In this document: one piece after another, positions 20,068-26,047 of the stretch | Layout of the letters: each line of letters opens with the position of its first letter | Numbering within the stretch: the stretch's first letter is position 1 | Assembly (NCBI GenBank): GCA_030267965.1 | Contig: BRYA01000103.1 | Location: 1 to 26,047, forward strand | Reading direction: 5' to 3' | Source of the DNA: Triparma columacea | Lineage: Eukaryota; Sar; Bolidophyceae; Parmales; Triparmaceae | DNA: 26,047 nt | Translations under genes and position numbers: made by a program | Notes under the pieces: generated by a model | Databases searched by the model: none | What the model saw: the letters and a program-made list of their open reading frames with translations, nothing else | Told to the model about the DNA's origin: nothing

Positions 20068-20687
20068 ATACGGGTGCTCGTCGTCGTTGAAGGATGAAAT
20101 TGTGAAGGAATCTGCTGCTCCCAACCTCCAAGTGCTGGGGCAAATTGAGACTGCAGCACGTTGGGTAAAGTTGTGAGGTAAAAGCTTGGTCGTGTGACCG
20201 GGGAAGCTGTTTGAAAGGTTGGATTTCCTCGCGTAGTTTTCTTGAACCAATGAGTTGCCGTTTTTTGTGTGGAGCCCGGAGGAAAGAGAGAGGAGAATCC
20301 AGACCCAATTTTTTCAATCTGTGAGTGGGGAAACGCGCGTTTGAAAAGTAGCGCGCTCGAAAGACCATTCTATCTCCCGACCCAATGAAGGGGAGTAAAT
20401 GTCATTATTATCCAAAATATCAACCACTCCAATCCACTACAATTTGGATTAATGGTTCGGTGTTGGTAATCGCGTTTTTCGTCGCTGCTGCAATTCCTTG
20501 TTCTCCCTTCTCTCCGTCAGCTTCCCCAAGAAATAAATTAAAGAAGGGCTCCTCCTGTGGATCGTGGGGGGAGAGGGGGCGTACTGTATAGCCGTCGTTG
20601 GCTTCTGGAGGTTCTTCAAGGAGCTCGACAAGCCTCCATCGATCATCTAAGCAAAAATTGTTTGTGTTGTTTTTGTTACACGTGGCC
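20068..20687. other. Intergenic or 5' region of the kinase gene, no supported gene
   Basis: This 620-bp gap between two minus-strand genes contains the upstream region of the kinase. The minus strand stays open upstream of 20067 to a stop near 20313 but has no ATG there. A separate open frame begins at ATG 20368; I could not link it by clear splice sites. No RNA gene or repeat was seen. Confidence 0.5.
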
Positions 20688-23094
20688 TTATCTCATTTTC
20701 TCCTCATACACTTTCATTTTCTCCTCATACACTTTCCTTAGGAACCTTCCTAGCGTTTCGTCCATCTCCTTCTTCATATCCCTCGTCTTCTTCACCTTCC
20801 TTATCTTTTTGTCCACTACCTTCTTCCTATCCCTCATTGACCTCAACATTGAGTTGACGACCTTCAATGTGGATATCCCATTCAGGAAGTGGTTGTTAAA
20901 GCAGTTCCCATCGATATGATCGACGGTCGCAAAGTAGAAGCAGCGATTCTGGTATGCCCTCTTGACAACCTTCATAAGGTTTGTTGCTTTGGACCATTCT
21001 AAGCCTTCCTCATCTCCATTATCGCAAAGGATGCTCATGGCTGACCTACCTTCTTGTATATTTTGTTTGTTTGAGAACCCTGTCTGGCTGCCCTGTTGTC
21101 TGAAGTTAAAGTTAATCTTACCGCGAGGTTTAACCTTTTTTTCATCAAGATTGTCTGGTAGAGGCGGCGTAGTTGGGTGACGACGATGAATCGTTAGTTA
21201 AAGGTGCCAAATTAAATGACATTCAATTTTGCTGTGTGTTGTCTCACCTATGAACACAGCGCCATCACTGCTATTAGGATTCTCCGGATCTAGGTTGATG
21301 TCGACAAAGACACCTTCGATGTAGTTGTCGAGCGGGGTTGTGCTATAGTCACTCACATCTGACCTATGGGATTGAGCAGGACAATTGGTCTCAAAGCTCC
21401 CCTCCTTGGGCTTTCTTAACATGATGTAGCATCGGCCTCTCCACCCGATGATATTATCCTTACCATCTATGATGGGCTCCCCCTGCACTATCTTAAGAGC
21501 GTCTGGCAAGTCATCCTTCACCTTCGCCGCCTGCTGGAGTAGCTCTAGCCATAGCGGCCTCTCCTCTCTCCTCATCTCCTCGTCTCCAGCGAGCCCACTC
21601 ACTTCCACCAGCTTTTTATTAACGAATTCGCGCTCCCTGTAGACGACGACAGAGTGGAAGGTTTGGTATCGGCGAGGGTCCGTTACTTCCATCCACTCTT
21701 TCAACCATTCGTGCCATACAGGTTTCGATTTTTTATTTCCATAATAATTGGGCCGCGGAACCTTCTCCTTGTTACCGCCTGCATTGTTTATACAATCTTC
21801 GATCTCTTCTGGCAGTGTTGGCTCCTCGCCGTCTTCGACCTGCGGAGGGAGGGTGGGAAAGGAAAAGTGAGGCGACGACAGAAGGAGTTTGTTGGTTGTT
21901 GCTGTGTAACCCCAACAGAACGGTCACTGTCGCCTCACATTCACCACCCCCTCACCTCCAAGTTGTCCTGCACAAACTTCTTATAGTCGTCATATGACCT
22001 GTCCCCCTCGTAAACACCCTCTTGTGTGCCGTTCAGGAAGTATTTGATGGTCGGGTATCCTTGGATTTCATTCTGGTTGCACAGCTCGACCTCCGGTATT
22101 TCGCCAAACTCCCCCCCACAGTTAACATTGGCGATCAGGACAGACTCGCTGTTCCTATACTCAACAGAGAGCCTGTTGTAGCCGGGCGTCATGCCCTTGC
22201 AGATGGGAGACCACGGCAAGTAGAACCTCACGAGGGCGTTCTTCCCCGTGACAGAGGACTCAAAGTTCTCCATTGTGAGCTCCACGGCCCCGAGGGCCAG
22301 GGTGGGGATGTTGGCGGCGGTGGGAGGAAGGTTGAGCTCGAAGTCTTGCAATCCAGCCCCATTTTCGCCATACTGAATAAATCTACGATGTGAGGTTGAT
22401 ATGAGCGACGAAAAGAACAGGGAGATTGGGTGAGACTGGTACTGCTGTTTTGGGAGACGGTGTGTGCCGCTGCTCGCCATGTACACCCGTCAAGACCTCT
22501 CACCTTAAATGCCTCTCTATTACCCTTGGGGCAACATTTTCTGCAATCAACATCGTTGCCTCAGTGTACAAGCTAACGGCATAGTTATCATCCTCGCGGC
22601 TTTGATCATGATATTCATTGTGTGCTTTGAGGGTCTTCCATTTTTTCCCAGTACACCAGCGCAGGGGGGCCTTTTCATTTTTTTTGCCTAAACAGGTTTT
22701 GTGTTCAGATGGGCCGTACATAAAGTTCATGTAAGCCTCGGTGTACCTCCTCACTCCGCAATCTTTATAGATTTCGCAAAGCCTATCGATAAATTTTTCG
22801 GCCTCATCTAGCTTGTGCGCCATCAAGCGAAGACGGGCCCTATTGTCCTCCTGCTGATTTCTTGCTTCTCCTTCTTCTCCTTCTTCTTCTAATTCTTCTT
22901 CTTCTTCTGTGAGAGAGAGAACACCGTCCTCCTGCTTCTTCTGAAGATATGCTTTAGCGAATGCAGCTCCAATTCTTTTTCGTTCGTCTGTCCTATGAGT
23001 GACGGTAACCCCAACTATGTAGTTTGCTGTACCCCCATCAGGTGGTACAGCACTGAATGACTCCGGAGGCGATCCAACATGAGTAGAGAGGTCC
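20688..23094 (-). CDS. Unknown multi-exon protein with a thioredoxin/PDI-like domain (SPIC active site), 5' end unresolved
   Basis: Supported exons are 23094-22504, 22382-21956, 21839-21248 and 21154-20688, with introns of 121, 116 and 93 bp (GTGAG donors) joined in frame to about 691 residues. Exon 1 has a Glu-rich stretch and a helical Cys-containing region (KFIDRLCEIYKDCG). Exon 2 encodes a thioredoxin fold: VELTMENFESSV, VRFYLPWSPICKGMTPGYN and the cis-proline site IQGYPTIKYFLNG. The usual CGHC is replaced by SPIC, so only the second cysteine remains. Exons 3 and 4 match nothing I know; the C-terminus is very basic and ends in a duplicated KVYEEKM. The exon at 23094 starts mid-codon after tttttttag and has no ATG, so a short first exon lies upstream; ATG 23366 followed by a donor at 23346 would fit the phase but is weak. 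No signal peptide can be judged without it. Confidence 0.65.
20693..20734 (-). repeat. 21-bp tandem duplication at the C-terminus of the PDI-like gene
   Basis: The unit tcattttctcctcatacact plus t occurs at 20693-20713 and 20714-20734. It is in frame and gives two copies of KVYEEKM just before the final residue and stop. Confidence 0.9.
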
Positions 23095-23572
23095 CTAAAA
23101 AAATGAGGGAGCGAACAAGGAATGTGAGAACAGGTGAATGTGAATGGGACAGATCTGACACCACCGAGAACTCTAGATTTCCAAATTCGGACATTTCGGA
23201 CATTACGGCCTTTATAAGCGCACACACAATAACAGATTTAACGCAAGAATTTTCCGGACATGGGATCCTTTTAGCGATGCTCACATAAAGGTTTATTTTA
23301 GCAGTTAGTTTGTCAACATCTGTCCGAAATCTGATGTTCATTCAACCTCAATTCGGGACTCAACATGAAAGGAGCTGGAATGCGAATGGAAGCCAATTTT
23401 TGACTTCTCCTCTTCTCCAATTTAAGTTAAGTTTCCAAGCGTTTTCGTCGGAGTTACGATCAAGAACGGAGGAAAGAGGACTGACTGAGGGAACAGATCG
23501 AGAGAGGGGGAGGGGACAACCAAGCCAAGGTCATACAGAGAAACTGGAGGAAGAGGGGAGAGCAGAGGGAGG
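23095..23572. promoter_or_regulatory. Divergent region between the PDI-like gene and the C2-domain gene
   Basis: The region carries the upstream end of the PDI-like gene, probably including its unresolved first exon and intron, and the promoter of the plus-strand C2 gene. It is AT-richer than the flanks up to about 23450 and then becomes purine-rich. No specific element is recognised. Confidence 0.35.
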
Positions 23573-26047
23573 ATGTTGAGAAAGCCGCCGCCGCCGAAGT
23601 CCCCCGCCGTGCAGGCCGCAGCGTACCCAGCCGACTTCTCCACAGACACGGCCAGGAGCCTACCCCTCGAATGCGACACCCCCCCCCCCTCCCCCCCTTA
23701 GAATACAGTCCCCTCCAACTCCGAAGAGGAACAGCGCGGACTCCAAATTGCTCCAAGACCTCGACAAGAAGGTTTCAAGGCCCGCCATCTCAAAGAGCGT
23801 AGCTCTAAGCGGGCAGGAGGAGGAAAAGAAGAAGGAAAAGGCGAGGAGCTGCCTTTCGACAGGGGAGACTGGAAGGGTTTGAAGGAACACTACTTGAGGA
23901 AGAGCATGGAGAGGATCGACACCTTAGACGACAGGGGTTCGGGATCTTCGGACCCCACAGTTACCTTGGGGGAGAAGGACGACGAGGATCACCCAGAGGG
24001 GGAGGGACTCGTCAAGTACACGCTCTCGCTACACCCGATGAGCACGTCGGTTATCCCATTGAACGACAACGACAACGCGACCCAAACACCGTGGGGGTGC
24101 TACCTTAGGTACTCCATACCTTGGTCCGACGCCACCGCCGGGGCAGGGGCCGTGGATTTAGGGGAGGACGGTTGGGGCAGGGACACGTGGCTATGGTGGG
24201 ACGCGGATTCGGAGCTACTTAACGGGACGAGTAGACACGAACTTTTCATACCGAGCATTATGGGGGTTGCTGAAGCGGTGGGGAGGGAAGGGGTTGGGAT
24301 CGAGATATGGGCTAAGAGGGGGGAGGGAGATGTAGAGAAGGTCGGAACGTGCAACCTGGAATATGATGACCTTAAGAGGATGGAGGGGAGGTGAGAGGTT
24401 AAGAAGGATAGAGAAAGCGGGCCGGGGAGGGGGGGGGGGCATAAGCTGAGCGGAAGCGAAATCGCGAAAAGGCCTTTTGAGCGGCGGTGTTGCAGACGCA
24501 CTTTATCCTAACCCAATCCGTGACCCCCCGCTTCGAACCACCCGCAGGACCGGCGTCGAGAGGCGCAAGGTGATCACGTGCGCCATTGAGAAAATCGGAA
24601 CCGGAGGCTCGCTGGTTAAGGGTCGGGTCACGGTCGAGATCAGGGTAAGGGGCGAGCCCAAGATTGTTCGGGTCAGAAGAGAGAGGAGGGCAGGTAAGGA
24701 GGGCCAGGAGAGAGGCGCACTACAGGCCAGGCTCACGGCGCCCCCGGACATCGCACCGAAAGAAAGGAGGACGGCGAAGGACGAGGGTTTCAAAACCAAC
24801 CTTAAGATAAAGCTAGGCAGAGCGACTGGGGTTAGGGAGCTCCTTACTCTTTGGGGAGGGATGAGGGACCCCAACGTCGGAGGTGTTATCGCGACCTTCA
24901 AGGTCCTCGTCGGTGGAACCGGGGAAGGGGAGGGTATGTGGGAAGCTTTCACTACCCCCGTCATTGACTTTGAGGACATCAACTCGAGGGCGCCGGCAGG
25001 GGCAAAGGCGACCTTGACAGACCTAACTGTCCTGGATATGGGCATGGAGACGGAGACGCCTGTGAGGGTATCGAGGGACTGGAGGGAGTGGGTAAGGGAG
25101 GGCATGGACGTCACCCTCTGGTACGTCAGCTACGTCACAGAAGAGCTGAAGGCACTCGGAGGGACTGTGGTCTCAGGCCCGAAGAGCTACTTCCGGAGGG
25201 ATGTGTCAACATAGGAACGGCCAAGGTTAGGATGGAACTGTTGACGGTGAAGAGGGAATTACAGGAACTTGTCGCGTGGAGGATTGATGGGGAGAATGTT
25301 GGAGGCATCGAAGGTGAGGGAGGGAGTCACCTTGGAATTTCTCGCCCCTAATTCTGGTCCGATTCCTACTCATGATCCTGACTCTCTTCTCGCTTCGCTT
25401 CGCCCATTTCAGTTTCGGCAAGGATCGGAGAAGGGGACGACGTGGTTTTCGACACGCCGACCGAGAAGGTCGTCAAGGCTTGGGAGCCGGAACAGAGTTC
25501 CGAGAACGTCGACCCCAACGTCGGGACAGTCTCGGAGGCAGACGCAGAGGCTGCACCGAAGAAGGACTCCACCGTTAAGGTCAGGATCGAGAGCGTCGCT
25601 GGGTTGATCTACCAGGGCAGCGGTTTCGTCACTGCCAATTTACGCCGTTTACCAGTGGGATTGCGATGAGAAAGGGATCGCCACGGGCAACGGGAGCGCC
25701 GGCTATTGCAACCTCGCCGACGAGCGGGAGTTCAAGGCTCCCTCGACTCCCCAGTACTGGGAAAGGAAGGTCGAGGACGGCTTGACTGTGAAGCTCTTTG
25801 AGAGGGGGCAGGGGGGGGAGGAGGGAGAGGTCGTGAGCGGGCCGTTCGGCGTGGTAGGCGGAAAGACTGCGGCGGACGTATGCATAGGAACGTGCAGGGT
25901 GCCGCTGGACGTCCTTAACGTTAGGGGCGCAGGAATTCTCGATGGCTGGTACCATGTCGAGGATGGAGAGAGGGGGGGGAGGGTGGGACAGGTCAGGGTT
26001 AAGGTGGAGGTCGAGGGGAAGGACGGGTGGAGCGTCGAGGAAATGAT
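23573..26047 (+). CDS. C2-domain protein, C2CD3-like, with several apparent frame breaks; 3' end outside window
   Basis: A plausible start is ATG 23573 (MLRKPPPPKSPAVQAAAY). Two introns are clear, 24391-24547 and 25314-25412. C2-type features include TPWGCYLRYSIPW and HELFIPSIMGVAEAV (first part), GVIATFKVLVGG with RDWREWVREGMDVTLWYVSY (middle), and VKVRIESVAGLIYQGSGF, VYQWDCDEKG, GTCRVPLDVLNV and GWYHVED followed by GQVRVKVEV (end). The GWYH-D-x-GQ-x-V ending resembles C2 domains of C2CD3, a centriole-elongation protein; that is a family impression only. The coding signal changes frame at about 23685 (within C runs), 23835, 25205 and 25640, without splice sites to explain it. The gene may be a pseudogene or the sequence may have local single-base errors. 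The last frame is open to the window end. Confidence 0.5.

Noticed and set aside
20042..20368. Minus-strand frame starting at ATG 20368 as first exon of the kinase
   Set aside because: No clear donor in the local GTGAG/GTAAG style joins it to the kinase frame, and its composition is not coding-like.
25121..25230. A possible 110-bp intron (GTACGT...TTAG) that would repair one frame change in the C2 gene
   Set aside because: It is phase-compatible, but it would remove VSYVTEELKA and YFRRD-type sequence that reads as part of the C2 domain, and the donor is unlike the GTGAG/GTAAG donors elsewhere. I kept it as less likely than a single-base change.
1..26047. CRISPR arrays, insertion sequences, transposon ends, rRNA
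   Set aside because: I found no spaced direct repeats, terminal inverted repeats with a transposase, or rRNA-like sequence; the window is intron-bearing eukaryotic DNA.

Overview
The window is nuclear DNA from a unicellular eukaryote. Genes are packed on both strands, intergenic gaps are short, and most genes carry several small introns (about 76-211 bp). Almost every donor I could place starts GTGAG or GTAAG and every acceptor is CAG, TAG or AAG. Exons favour G/C at third positions and there are many C/G homopolymers. Two genes point to a lineage with a flagellum (a C1a-32/CFAP119-like central-apparatus protein and a C2CD3-like C2 protein). The overall look, including an NCKX exchanger carrying EF-hands, suggests a small heterokont-type alga or a similar protist. 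The lineage is an inference from style, not proven.

Layout. 1-762 (-): 3'-truncated coiled-coil protein with a 61-residue internal duplication. 763-1554: no supported gene. 1555-6207 (-): four-exon, about 1449-residue protein with a TRPM/LSDAT-like SLOG region followed by two 2TM modules of the DUF4231/SLATT type; this is the most unusual gene here. 6431-7343 (+): C1a-32/CFAP119-like axonemal protein. 7549-9850 (+): K+-dependent Na+/Ca2+ exchanger with EF-hands in its central loop. 10182-11558 (-): membrane-anchored SAM methyltransferase. 11634-12278 (+): FKBP-type peptidyl-prolyl isomerase, only 75 bp from the methyltransferase start. 12482-15813 (-): nucleoporin Nup93/Nic96. 16295-18742 (+): single-exon RINT1/Tip20 tether. 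18792-about 20067 (-): TKL-type protein kinase with a long activation-segment insert. 20688-about 23094 (-): unknown protein with a thioredoxin/PDI-like domain whose active site is SPIC. 23573-26047 (+): C2-domain protein, C2CD3-like, with several apparent frame breaks, running off the window.

The genes do not form a pathway; this is ordinary eukaryotic gene order with divergent and convergent pairs. The recurring themes are housekeeping (nuclear pore, ER tethering, protein folding), calcium transport and flagellum/basal body. The SLOG plus double-2TM protein is the best candidate for an undescribed system, because SLOG and SLATT modules are best known from bacterial nucleotide-signal conflict systems. 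The SPIC PDI-like protein is the second.
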